Assembly (NCBI GenBank): GCA_023974075.1
Contig: CM043793.1
Span: 9,418,788-9,482,787, forward strand
Direction: 5' to 3'
From: Chaenocephalus aceratus
Lineage: Eukaryota > Chordata > Actinopteri > Perciformes > Channichthyidae
DNA: 64,000 nt
Shown: positions 35,425-45,681 of the stretch, piece by piece
Numbering within the stretch: position 1 is the first letter of the stretch
How the letters are laid out: the number at the start of each line of letters is the position of its first letter
The notes under the pieces: generated by a model
What the model was told of the DNA's origin: nothing
Database searches by the model: none
Seen by the model: only the letters and a program-made list of their open reading frames with translations
Program-made: the position numbers and the translations under genes

Positions 35425-36451
35425 TAGTGCTGTCGACGCGTCGACTTCAAAATATCGTCGACGACATATTTCCGCGTCGACGCGTCGCTACACACACGTG
35501 GGTGTGTAAACAAAGCAACAAGCAGTTCGCAATCGCACTTCAAACACAATGGAGACTGAAACGGCTACCACCTCCTCCTCACAGGATTGCGCACGAAGCC
35601 CTCAAACGAAAACATCTCGCCCTAGGTCTTCAAAAGCATGGGAATATTTTAAAGTTAGTCCAAAACGCAAAGATATTGTCATTTGCAGTCTTTGCCAAAT
35701 GGAGTTGGCATATCACACAAGCACAACGGCTATGTTGGAACATTTAAAGCGGCAGCTAGCTGTGGTGGCTACCATTAGCAGCTAGCATTTGCTCTCCGAT
35801 TTTTACATAAAAATGGAATTATGGATTATAAATTCAATCATTTTTTTATACATAGACGTTAAAAACCTATGGATTAACCGATTCAGCCGCGTTTTTTCTC
35901 ATTTTAATGCCATTGAACACGTCTTTTGATCAGATTGACAGCTACGGTGGTGAGACGATCTCCCTAGAAGCTCTGTAAAGGTAGGTGTTGTGATGACTGT
36001 ATTTGCTTCCCCTGTCGCGAGTCCGGATCACTCAGTGATGATACTATATACCTACATAATCTGTGGAGTCTCAGCTTTAATCGGATATCTTGTATGTGCA
36101 GCTACGATAAGTAATAAGGGTACTTTTATCTTGAGTTCTGTGCCAATGTCCGTTAGCATTTTTCACTCATGGGTCATTTAGATGCTTCTTATGAGACTTG
36201 TGTTTTGTTTTGGTAAACATGGTTTGTATCGGCAGTTAGCTGAGATTATTACCGTTAATCTGGTATAACACATTAATAGTTTGTTAAATATTAAGATCCC
36301 CTGAGACACAGTATTGTGAAATCTTTTTTTTTTACATTACGTTTTTTTTATGAATTGAACAACAGACAAATAATCGTTAGATTAGTCGACTAATCGATCA
36401 AATAATCGCCCGATTAATCGTTTTCGAAATAATCATTTCCCCCCAGCACTA
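35425..36451 (+). mobile_element. BED-finger hAT element, copy L
   Basis: 1027 bases from TAGTGCTGTCGACGCG to CCCCAGCACTA, with perfect 8-bp duplication GTGTGTAT at 35417-35424 and 36452-36459. Dense TCGACG palindromes lie at the left end and CGATTA/TAATCG words at the right. It encodes an N-terminal BED finger but not the rest of a transposase, so it is non-autonomous. Copy R (36470-37531) is its reverse complement. Confidence 0.9.
35549..35785 (+). pseudogene. Truncated hAT transposase with BED zinc finger (copy L)
   Basis: 78 codons starting METETATTSSSQ. The BED finger is visible as SKAWEYFKVSPKRKDIVICS followed by LCQMELAYHTSTTAMLEHLK: aromatic W/YF, C-x2-C, STT and H-L. The last zinc ligand, usually a His shortly after HLK, is missing because the frame runs into internal-deletion sequence (RQLAVVATISS). 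No DDE catalytic domain. Confidence 0.75.
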
Positions 36452-36469
36452 GTGTGTATACGTGTGTGT

Positions 36470-37531
36470 TAGTGCTGGGGGAAAACGATTATTTCGAAAA
36501 CGATTAATCGGGCGATTATTTGATCGATTAGTCGACTAATCTAACGATTATTTTTCTGTTGTTCAATTCATAACGTAATGTAAAAAAAAACGTAATGTAA
36601 ACATTTTTTTTTTCACGATACTGTGTCTCAGGGGATCTTAATATTTAACAAACTATTAATGTGTTATACCAGATTAACGGAAATAATCTCAGCTAATTGA
36701 CAATACAAACCATGTTTACCAAAACAAAACACAAGTCTCATAAGAAGCATCTAAATGACCCATGAGCGAAAAATGCTAACGGACATTGGCACAGAACTCA
36801 AGATAAAAGTACCCTTATTACTTATCGTAGCTGCACATACAAGATATCCGATTAAAGATGAGACTCCACAGATTATGTAGGTATATAGTATCATCACTGA
36901 GTGATCCGGACTCGCGACAGGGGAAGCAAATACAGTCATCACAACACGTACCTTTACAGAGCTTCTAGGGAGATCGTCTCACCACCGTAGCTGTCAATCT
37001 GATCAAAAGACGTGTTCAATGGCATTAAAATGAGAAAAAACGCGGCTGAATCGGTTAATCCATAGGTTTTTAACGTCTATGTATAAAAAAATGATTGAAT
37101 TTATAATCCATAATTCCATTTTAATGTAAAAATCGGAGAGCAAATGCTAGCTGCTAATGGTAGCCACCACAGCTAGCTGCCGCTTTAAATGTTCCAACAT
37201 AGCCGTTGTGCTTGTGTGATATGCCAACTCCATTTGGCAAAGACTGCAAATGACAATATCTTTACGTTTTGGACTAACTTTAAAATATTCCCATGCTTTT
37301 GAAGACCTAGGGCGAGATGTTTTCGTTTGAGGGCTTCGTGCGCAATCCTGTGAGGAGGAGGTGGTAGCCGTTTCAGTCTCCATTGTGTTTGAAGTGCGAT
37401 TGCGAACTGCTTGTTGCTTTGTTTACACACCCACGTGTGTGTAGCGACGCGTCGACGCGGAAATATGTCGTCGACGATATTTTGAAGTCGTCGTCGACGA
37501 TATTTGAAGTCGACGCGTCGCTACAGCACTA
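36470..37531 (-). mobile_element. BED-finger hAT element, copy R (inverted)
   Basis: 1062 bases, inverted relative to copy L, with its own perfect 8-bp duplication GTGTGTGT at 36462-36469 and 37532-37539. The TIRs are TAGTGCTGGGGGAAAACG and, at the far end, CGCTACAGCACTA. It differs from copy L mainly by small indels in T/A runs and extra TCGACG repeats near 37480. Confidence 0.9.
37147..37383 (-). pseudogene. Truncated hAT transposase with BED zinc finger (copy R)
   Basis: Encodes the same 78 residues as 35549-35785 with no substitution, which points to recent movement of both copies. The same loss of the final zinc ligand and of the catalytic core is seen. Confidence 0.75.
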
Positions 37532-38116
37532 GTGTGTGTGTTTGTGTATTTTTGCGTTTGTGTGTATTGTGTTTGTTTCCCGGGGGAAACACTCACGAGA
37601 AACACAGGCTGTTGTTATGCCTGCTGTGACGTCAAGTTACTCCGTTCTCTGCTTGTAATTATGCCGAAGCTTCAAATCTGTATTTATCATCTGAATTTGC
37701 CGAAACAATTTTAATATTCCGAAAGCCAAGACTTTGTTTATTTGAAAACAAACTGTAACGGACCCTGCCGTGTTATCTATGATTACTATACGCCTTACAT
37801 TCATAATGTCAGCCGGAGGGAGGAGGAGTGAGTGGCGAGTGAGAGCTGTCATCTTCCCTTTACAAGCTTCAAAAATGCATTTATCGTGTGATTTTGGAAA
37901 TGAAAGTTTCATATTCTGAAAGCCAAGACTTTGTTTATTTAAATGTTTTTTAAAAACATCCGAAATAAAAAACTATTTTTTTTTTTAATAATTTTTTTTT
38001 TTTAAACTTTTTTATTGGCTCATGATAGGCCCCTGATCTCCGTAGGCCCCTGGGCTTCAGCCCAGGTCAGCCCGTGCATTAAGGCGGCCCTGTGCGTGAG
38101 TAGAGGGTTTTCTGTT

Positions 38117-39165
38117 TTATACAGGAAAGTGGCCCCTCTGTAACTGTGCTGCTTTAAAGTTTAGGATCTTACCTTGGAAGTCTGAGGGGTCATGAGATGA
38201 TGACTCAGATATTGTAGGGCTGTAGTTTTCAAAAACATTTGCTTGTTTCTTGTGAATTACCAAAGGGTTTAATAGATTCAGAGAGCAAGTTGAGCCTTTG
38301 TTGGCGCCCAGGATATGTGACTGGCTGCAGGTTTCTTGGTCTATACAAAACTGCATGAATCCTTTGTAACAACAGTCCCGTTGTTATTCGTGTAAAGGAG
38401 GATGTGGTTTGCAGTTTGGGTATAGGCTCCTTTAAAAAATCAGCAAGGTGCTGAGCAAAGCAGTATAGATTAATGGAGGAAAGCAATTCAAAGTATTTTT
38501 ATTTCCTTAAGTTAACACAGGATGATGCCCCATAAACCACCATAACCGTTAAAGATAAAACATTTATTTATGCATTCATGTTGTACATTTTACAGTCACA
38601 GATTTTTGTTACTAAAGAGGAAAGTGAAATGAATGAAAAGGGATGAAGGCACACTGAAAATAAACGGATAAGGTGTTTTTCACTCTCTTATGTAAAAAAT
38701 AACATTGACATTTTGATTACAATATTACAAGGAAGGCAAAAACAATTCATCTTCGTATCTGCGATTTGGACATGTTAAAAATGGGACTTGCATTGCATAA
38801 CACCAACTCTAATCCACAATCACCACAGGATTGTTAATCTATCAGGCATCATCTCAATCTGCCCCATACACACTGTGTGTGTGAGTCAAGTATTAAAATC
38901 ATCTCAGAACTATGACAGAGAGGAGCATCATAGTAACTTCTGGAAATGAATTGATGACCTACTTGGTTTTACACTGGACAACGATTAGATTCACACACTG
39001 TTATATAAAGCCTTAATTTCCACCTCAAAACATCGATCTATTTACTGGACAGAAATTGGGTCTGACCCCAAAAAACAGTTTTAAATCCTGAGAAAGTCAA
39101 ATAAGATGGTGTGTAAAACTACACTGCCCAGTGCCCAGCCAAAAAAAGTAACCACTTTCATTTAA
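38117..39165. other. Unannotated stretch with one candidate splice donor
   Basis: On the minus strand CCAAG/GTAAGATCC at 38173/38172 is a near-perfect donor, and TATACTGCTTTGCTCAG near 38456 is a fair acceptor. The sequence between has no single frame open across it. It could be a non-coding exon or chance. Confidence 0.25.
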
Positions 39166-39204
39166 CTAGGCCAGTATGTGGTAAGGGCATTCCACTGGAT
39201 AATA

Positions 39205-39345
39205 ATACCCCTGCATTATAGCAACAACAACAACAATAATAATAATAATAATAATAATAGCAATAATAATTGGGAGGGGGGACACGGCTGTTCTTATGTT
39301 CTCTGAGGGGAGGCTCACCTTCCCACACTTTGAAAACCCCTGATC
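39205..39345 (-). mobile_element. hAT MITE scrap with (AAT/AAC)n microsatellite
   Basis: Ends CCCACACTTTGAAAACCCCTG, the inverse of the CAGGGGTTTTCAAAGTGTGG start of a common fish hAT family. AAC and AAT trinucleotide runs lie at 39222-39262. The other end was not identified. Confidence 0.5.
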
Positions 39346-40265
39346 TAATTGAACAGTTAAAAGAAGCTATAACATCAGGTATTTTTCTCTGAGTTGAAAT
39401 GTTCACAATTTGAGTTTGAATTCCCCCCACTGCTCCCAGGGCACTTGAGTGCCTTTTGTGTAGAAAAAAGTGTGATTATTTTCTGATATTTTACACATAT
39501 GATATTATGAATACTGTGGGCCTACGTACCTTAGTGTGATTATAAGTGCATGTGAGTGAATATTGGCATGCAAATTTGTTTTATACGTCCCATTCATTGT
39601 CTCAATGCGCGCTCATACATCTTAAGAAAGTTATCACCAAAAATGTTAAGAATGTTTTTAGAGAACGTTATCCTACCTTTCAGAAGAACATTCTGGAAAC
39701 CAAAATAAAACGTCCTGCTGAAAACATTCCTAGAACAATGAATGGTAACATTCTCAGAATTTTTTGTAAACCAAAAATGTCTAGCTGGGAACTCACACAT
39801 GCCACCGCAAACATGCAATATCTGCTTACATTTTATCATGAATTACGTGCTTGTTTGTTTTTTTCAGAAGGAAAATATGGTGACATCAACATTTTTAAAA
39901 CATCCTTTTCAAAGAAATGCAACAAGCGCTCTAGAAATGAGTCTGACGTTGACCATGACGTGTTAATATTTGCCATCACAGGAAAGTTTTATAAAAAAGA
40001 ATAACCTCCTGAAAACATTATCCGAAAGTTGCTTTGAAAATGTTCTTCTTTTGTTATCATGTAACATTGAGGGAACGTTTTATAAAGAACATCTTTAATG
40101 TGTTACCCCAACAACGTCCAAAACACGTCCTTAGAATGTTGCAGGTAAAACGTTCCACCTTTGTTAACACATCACATTAAAGGAACATTTTATAAAACAC
40201 TTTCTGTCATCTCAGGCCTCAATAACATCCTGAAAATATTTTCTGAATGTTTCTTGGAGAATGTT

Positions 40266-41008
40266 TTTACATTACATTGCATTTAGCTGACGCTTTTATC
40301 CAAAGCGACTTACAATAAGTGCGTTCGACCAACAAAATACAAACTTGAAGAAAACAGAATCATATAAGTACATCAGGTTTCATAGAGCAAAAACATTTCA
40401 AGTGCTACTCAACTGGCTTTAGATAAGCCAGCCCTTTATTAGTATATAAGTGCTTTGTTAATAGTTCTATCGCTCGAAGTGGAGTCGAAAGAGATGAGTT
40501 TTCAGTCTGCGCCGGAAGGTGTGTAAGCTTTCTGCTGTCCTGATGTCAATGGGGAGCTCATTCCACCATTTTGGAGCCAGGATAGCAAACCCACATGTTT
40601 CTGCTGATGGGAACTTGGGTCCCCTTCGCAGCGATGGTGCAGCGAGCCGTTTGGTTGATGCAGAGCGGAGTGCACGTGCTGGGGTGTACGGTTTAACCAT
40701 GTCCTGGATGTAGGAAGGGCCAGATCCATTTGCAGCATGGTACGCAAATACCATTGTCTTGAAGTGGATTCTAGCAGTTACCGGAAGCCAATGAAGGCAG
40801 CGGAGGAGCGGAGTGGTGTGGGAACATTTAGGAAGGTTGAAGACCAGGCGAGCAGCTGCATTCTGGATGAGCTGCAGAGGTCGGATGGCACATGCAGGTA
40901 GACCAGCCAGGAGGGAGTTGCAGTAGTCTAGGCGTGAGATGACGAGAGCCTGGACCAGAACCTGCGTCGCTTTCTGGGTCAGCTGGGGACGCATCCTCCT
41001 GATGTTGT
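40266..41008 (-). mobile_element. L2-type LINE, 5'-truncated 3' end
   Basis: The minus strand carries the C-terminal part of a reverse-transcriptase ORF2 (stop at 40467), then a 3' UTR with the fish L2-type tail (GCGTCAGCTAAATGCAATGT) ending in TGTAA repeats. The flank word AATGTT is present on both sides and may be the target duplication. A related tail scrap lies at 42315-42360, and a decayed coding scrap at 51010-51240. Confidence 0.8.
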
Positions 41009-41414
41009 AAATGTTCTTCTTTTTTATCATGTTTAGGGATGTCCCGATCACCTTTTTTTGCTCCCGATCCGATTCCGATAATTTGATTTTGACAATCTGC
41101 CGATACCGATTTTTCCCGATCCGATCTTTATGCAATGCATTAAGAGAAAAAAAGGTAACAGATAACGGCTGGTCATCCAACGCAATGAATTCAGCTATCT
41201 TGGCTGTTATTTTTTTGGCCTTTTCACTGTTCTGGGGCAGTTTCTCTTTCCTTTTAAAAGTCTCTGAAAGTGTCGGTTGTTTCAGTGCTGTTACCCGAGT
41301 GGCCGCTGTGTACTCGTCGTGTTGTTGTTGGTGTTTGTTTCTCGGGTGGCGTATTCGATTGGTCGTGTTGAACTCTGTTCTTTCCACCATGCGGAACCTC
41401 CGCCTTGCAAACAT
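40467..41414 (-). pseudogene. 315-codon chimeric ORF: hAT transposase N-part read through into L2 RT C-part
   Basis: Longest ORF in the window. Residues 1-86 come from the hAT at 41034-41845 and hold a BED-hAT-like stretch (KQPTLSETFKRKEKLPQNSE then KAKKITAKIAEFIALDDQPL). Residues 87-127 translate its terminal repeat region, and 128-140 translate the ACGTT repeat. Residues 141-315 are the C-terminal region of an L2-type LINE ORF2 (VLVQALVISRLDYCNSLLAG, then LIQNAAARLVF, CLHWLPV and GPSYIQDMVKPYTPA). No stops interrupt the junctions. The parts are from unrelated proteins, so this is best read as accidental fusion; there is no evidence of expression. Confidence 0.7.
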
Positions 41415-41845
41415 TGCATCTGGCTGTTACACTGCCTTCGCTTTCAATTTTATAATACTTCTAAACTCCTGACATTTTCTCCGTCCCGACTCCCGAGTCA
41501 CCAGCTGAACGTAGCCTCTCGTTAGCTTACTGCTACTATTAGACACTGCGCTCACTCTGTTGCCAGCTTTGAGAGAAATAAGCAACCAGATCTGAAAACA
41601 AGCCCAAAAGAAGCAACACATACATGATGTTGTGTAATTTTAAACCAAAACTAAGGCCTCAGGATGACTTTAAGACGTGAACATGGTCATTTTTGTTTTG
41701 TAACATTAAATAAAATAATAAAAATATTTTATAATGCATTTAAAAAAAAAATAATTCCTGATCCCCGATTTTTTTCTTCCGATCTTTTGAAAATCACGTG
41801 ATCGGCTCCGATCCCCGATCACGTGATCGGATCGGGACATCTCTA
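41034..41845 (-). mobile_element. hAT element, TAGGGATGTCCCGATC family, non-autonomous
   Basis: Left end TAGGGATGTCCCGATC and right end GATCGGGACATCTCTA form inverted repeats with one mismatch. Subterminal CCGATCC/GGATCGG repeats are dense. It contains an N-terminal transposase remnant on the minus strand. It interrupts the second ACGTT monomer; only TGT is shared by the flanks, so the target duplication is unclear. Confidence 0.8.
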
Positions 41846-42314
41846 TGTAACATTGAGGGAACGTTTTATAAAGAACATCTTTAATGTGTTAACCCAACAA
41901 CGTCCAAAACACATCCTCATGCAGGCAAAACGTTCCACCTTTGTTAACATATATTAAAAGAACGTTTTATAAAAAAAACTTACTGTCATCTCAGGCCTTA
42001 ATAACATCCTCAAAATATGCTCTGAATGTCTTAGTTAAAATGTTATGTCTTAGTTATAACCTTAAACCTTATATGAACATTATTTGAAATAATAAACATC
42101 CAAAAAAGGTTCTTTAAACATCAGATTAAAACGTTTCTTTAAAACATTATTAGAACCTGTAGGTAACGTTAGCCAACGTTGTGAGAACGTTCCCCGCTAG
42201 CTGGGATGGACATGCACATGCGTAGATTTTCTCTTATTTGTTCAGAGCTGACTTTTCTACCAAGGATCTCATTTTCTGCAATCTGCATTAATCATCTGTA
42301 GAAAAAACATAGCT

Positions 42315-42360
42315 CAATTACATTACATTACATTTAGCTAATGCTTTTTTCCAAATGGAC
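42315..42360 (+). repeat. Scrap of L2-type LINE tail
   Basis: ATTACATTACATTTAGCTAA followed by TGCTTTTTTCCAAATGGACT is the worn 3' tail seen at 40266-40320. Confidence 0.6.
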
Positions 42361-42369
42361 TAACGATTA

Positions 42370-43528
42370 GTGAACCAAGAAGAAAGCCTTCTAGTATAAA
42401 GACAATAAAGTGTAGCTTGACTAGACAATGCAATAGTGTGTTCCTTTTTTAGAGCCATTAGGAATATCTTACTGCACCAAAAATGTTGTACTTCAAGGTT
42501 AACTCAGACACATTGATGTACAAAGATTACTTTCTTGCATCATGCTACTGCATTTTTTTTTCTTCTGGCTGCTTGTTGGTGATCTATTAGTATTTTTAAC
42601 TGGGCCGTGTATTTAAACCCAGTGTTGGAGCTGAAGTTTTAAATTATGTATGGAGTTAGAAAGTGGTGAGCTTCCCAGGCCTGTGAAGCCTGCTCCTTAC
42701 GAAACTTCAACCAAAGGGTTGCACTGTGGGTTATGTTTTGACAAATAAGAGGAATCAATTTTGATTCCTTTTTTACAAGTGTAGGGTAGAATATTATTTT
42801 CGTTATTTTAGCAGCACATCTGCTAAACACTGAAATCAATGTCTAAGTGTGTCTCGCTCTGAACGGGCTGCTAAGTTGGGACACTATATAGTATGATATC
42901 GTATGTAAAATATAGTATGAGGGCGCTAATGTAACTTCTGGTCAAACTTACGGCCCGCCCACTTTCTGGCGAAAATAATGCATTAGAGCAAAGCGGATAA
43001 TAATTGTTTCTTCATGCCATGAGTCATATATATTGCCCCTCAAACAACAAATAAATCCAGAGTTATGGTTTTTGACTTCCTCTACAGAAAACAGCACAGT
43101 AAAAGAAACAATCTAATTCAGAAATCACAGTTTAAGTGCCTGCTGCCTGCCACTCGTCCACCGGCAGACAGACCGGACATCGACCCCCTATTTATGCGGA
43201 ACTAAACAAATCTGTCTATGCCGTCTGACGGCCTATTTGACACAAATTTCATATTCTTTTAGTAATCATACAGTTTTTGATGAACAGAAATATTGTTTTC
43301 TGGCATCACTTAATGTAAACATTTTACGGGGAAAATCTGCATTTTGGTATGAGGGTGAACACCAAAGGTAAGAGGGTGCAGCGCCCCTGTTACCTGGATT
43401 ACACAGAACCCTGCTTCACACTTGCTTCACCATGGTCTTTTTTTCTGTAGCATTATATTCAGGCCACAAATACAGTAAGGGTGCTGAGATTAGACGTCAT
43501 CTACATGATACGTCATCTTCATCCATTG
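42370..43528. other. Unannotated stretch
   Basis: No supported feature. Confidence 0.4.
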
Positions 43529-43536
43529 GTTTGTGG

Positions 43537-44285
43537 TAGCGATGCTCCGATCGCCAATTTTGGGGCCGATCGCGAATCAGTATCGGCCGATACCGATCGC
43601 CGATCCGATCGAGTGGGCGGGGCCTAAATGGAAGATTTAAACATCACTTTCAATCTTCCATTTAAAGTGATGTTTAAAACTCAGTTAATGGGGCTCATTC
43701 ACTGGAGATTCCACAAACAACAATCAACTTAATTATTACATTCAAATGAAGTACATTATTCAAGTTTACATTCACTTTGGATAATAACATGGGAGAAATG
43801 AGCGGAAGCGCTCTCTTTTCCTCTCTCCCTCTCTCCCTCTCTCTCCCCCTCTCTCCCTCTCCTGACAGCCTGTCAGTATCTCATGCAGCTCACTGATCCA
43901 GTAATGAGTGACCCGACAGTGAAGAATAAATATATTTATAACTAGTTTAGCTTGTTCCAGAGGTAGATAAAATAGCTAAGTGTGTTGGATCTAACTCTTG
44001 TGTGTTTCGTTCCGCTTACCGGTCCGGCGGGCGGAGCTGCAGGATTTCTGCTTCACACACGTTGCATACCGCTATTTTACTGTCTTTTTCGGACACCTTA
44101 AAATAACGCCAGACCCGTGAAGCCATTTTGGCGAGCTTGTTTTGCCGCGCACAGAGAAAAGTGTCATGTATTTTAAGTCATGTGATCGGCTCTCGCGATC
44201 GGCATGTTTAGAGAGCACCGATCAATCGGCAGAGAGTGAGTATCGGCCGATCTCAATCTGTGACCGATCGATCGGAGCATCCCTA
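43537..44285. mobile_element. hAT element, TAGGGATGCTCCGATC family, complete non-autonomous copy
   Basis: 749 bases, TAGCGATGCTCCGATCG at the left and CGATCGGAGCATCCCTA at the right, with perfect 8-bp duplication GTTTGTGG (43529-43536 and 44286-44293). ATCGGCCGATA palindromes lie near each end. No transposase. It allows the fragments at 7822-8040 and 12868-13295 to be classed. Confidence 0.92.
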
Positions 44286-44299
44286 GTTTGTGGAGTACA

Positions 44300-45160
44300 C
44301 TTTTGAAGCCACAAGTTTTCAATTATAGTACTTCTTTTAGTACTTCTGTGCATTAGTGCCTTAGTGCAATGTAGTGCACGCTGAGTCCCCAGAGTGCCCT
44401 TCTGCATACTTCTTGCACTCAATAGTCGCCATCTTGGCTAAGTTACGGTTGATGAGGGACAAACAGTGATTGCAGTTGCTCCAGTGAAGACAGCACTACA
44501 CTTATGAAAGTTATTTGATTGGGTTGAAGGTTACTATATTTTACTGCTGACAAAAAGATTTCTTCGCTAGCTAGCTAGCTAGTATGTAAGTACATTTGTT
44601 CCATCTGATTTTTAAAATTTAAAACTCATTGCATCTCTTGCACAGCATGATTATGCATTGAAATGTTGTACACACCGAAACACCATCGTTTAACCGAGTT
44701 TTTCCTGAATCCCTCTTCTGTTCCGTGTGAGCAGAGCTTGATTTGGCTGGATGTTGGTTTGAATTGATCCACAATAGACTGCTTTTCCTTGGGTTCCAAT
44801 GTTTAATCTAAATGTTACACATAGTAAACTTGCAACTGAATTTGGCCAATCGAATTTGAGCAACTTGAGTTTGTACATATTTCATTTTTGAAAACGAGAA
44901 GTTTTGATTCTGAATTTGTTCAATTAAATTCAGAGGCAAAAATGCAGTTAAATAATTCCAATGCATTATTATTTGTTGCTGGATATTCAATGCCTTTTTA
45001 ATTGTAAAATAGGACGGAACAGATTTACTTTTATACTTAGCACCATCGACTGTCACTAAATGCAGCCTTGTGCGATTTGACAAGACACCCAGTTGAAATT
45101 CACATCCTTCGCATGTGCACGACATAACAGTCTACTAAGAATCTGAATGGAACCACAGCA
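44300..45160. other. Unannotated stretch
   Basis: A GCTA tetranucleotide run (CTAGCTAGCTAGCTAG) lies near 44568-44583. No coding signal. Confidence 0.4.
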
Positions 45161-45164
45161 CATA

Positions 45165-45425
45165 ATAATAAATTATATTTCTATATCGCTTTTCTTGAAC
45201 CCAAAGACACTTTACATTTGGGAGGGAGGGTAGACAAACAAAAACAAAACAAAATAAACGAAGAAACAAAACAAAACAGAAAAGCAGTCGGGAGGAAGTT
45301 GATTGAGAGGGGGGGGGCTTATGGATACAGAGTTGAAGAGGTGGGTTTGAGTTGGTTCTCTCACGCAGACAGGAGGAGGAGGAGGAGGAGGAGAAGAAGA
45401 AGAAGAGAGAAAGTACTAGGCAAGC
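45165..45425. repeat. Dispersed repeat scrap and purine-rich simple repeat
   Basis: TATTTCTATATCGCTTTTCT followed by TGAACCCAAAGACACTTTAC is a common fish retroelement tail. An A/G-only (GGA)n/(GAA)n tract lies at 45370-45410, and the region 45230-45290 is A-rich. Confidence 0.55.
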
Positions 45426-45681
45426 AGCAATTTAAGCTAAAGAATAAAGAGCCAAGGTTATTTTGAAAGATACAATTCTTTAAAGCTTTCATCGCCATGA
45501 CAACTATTGAAATCTCTGAATGAAGTAAACACACAACGCCGTTGCAACTCAGGTTACAGTTAACGATATTGAGTTGTTGCTTTGGTTTTAAACTTTCACA
45601 TTTAAAAAAAAAAAGTAAAATTCCAAACTGATGAAAACTTCAGTTCGGGAGAGATTCAGGAGACCTAAACTGTGACGTTAA

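Larger units (their letters stand above)
34680..38092 (-). mobile_element. 3.4-kb hAT element with exact 8-bp target duplication
   Basis: Flanked by TGCGTGAG at 34672-34679 and 38093-38100, a perfect 8-bp duplication. The left end reads CAGGCCCACCTTAACCTGC; the right end on the opposite strand reads CAGGGCCGCCTTAATGCACG. Further in, both ends repeat GGGGCTGA/GGCCCC words. It carries a transposase N-terminal remnant (34804-35100, minus) and two nested hAT copies (35425-37531). Confidence 0.88.
39620..42207. repeat. ACGTT/AACATT-rich repeat region with a tandem duplicated monomer, twice interrupted
   Basis: The monomer at 40055-40270 (ATGTAACATTGAGGGAACG ... TCATCTCAGGCCTCAATAAC) recurs at 41846-42040 with about 90% likeness by eye. 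GTTCTCA/AACGTT words and a TAGCTGGGA motif lie near 39780 and 42200. The second monomer's start is separated from its body by the L2 tail and the hAT listed below. ORFs across it are not supported as genes. Confidence 0.65.

Noticed and set aside
35425..37531. CRISPR-like or centromeric palindrome
   Set aside because: Fully explained by two opposed hAT copies with separate 8-bp duplications.
39546..40004. 152-codon plus-strand ORF
   Set aside because: Lies across the ACGTT-rich repeat and shows no domain; likely chance.
41011..41472. 153-codon plus-strand ORF
   Set aside because: Antisense to the hAT transposase remnant and its end repeats.
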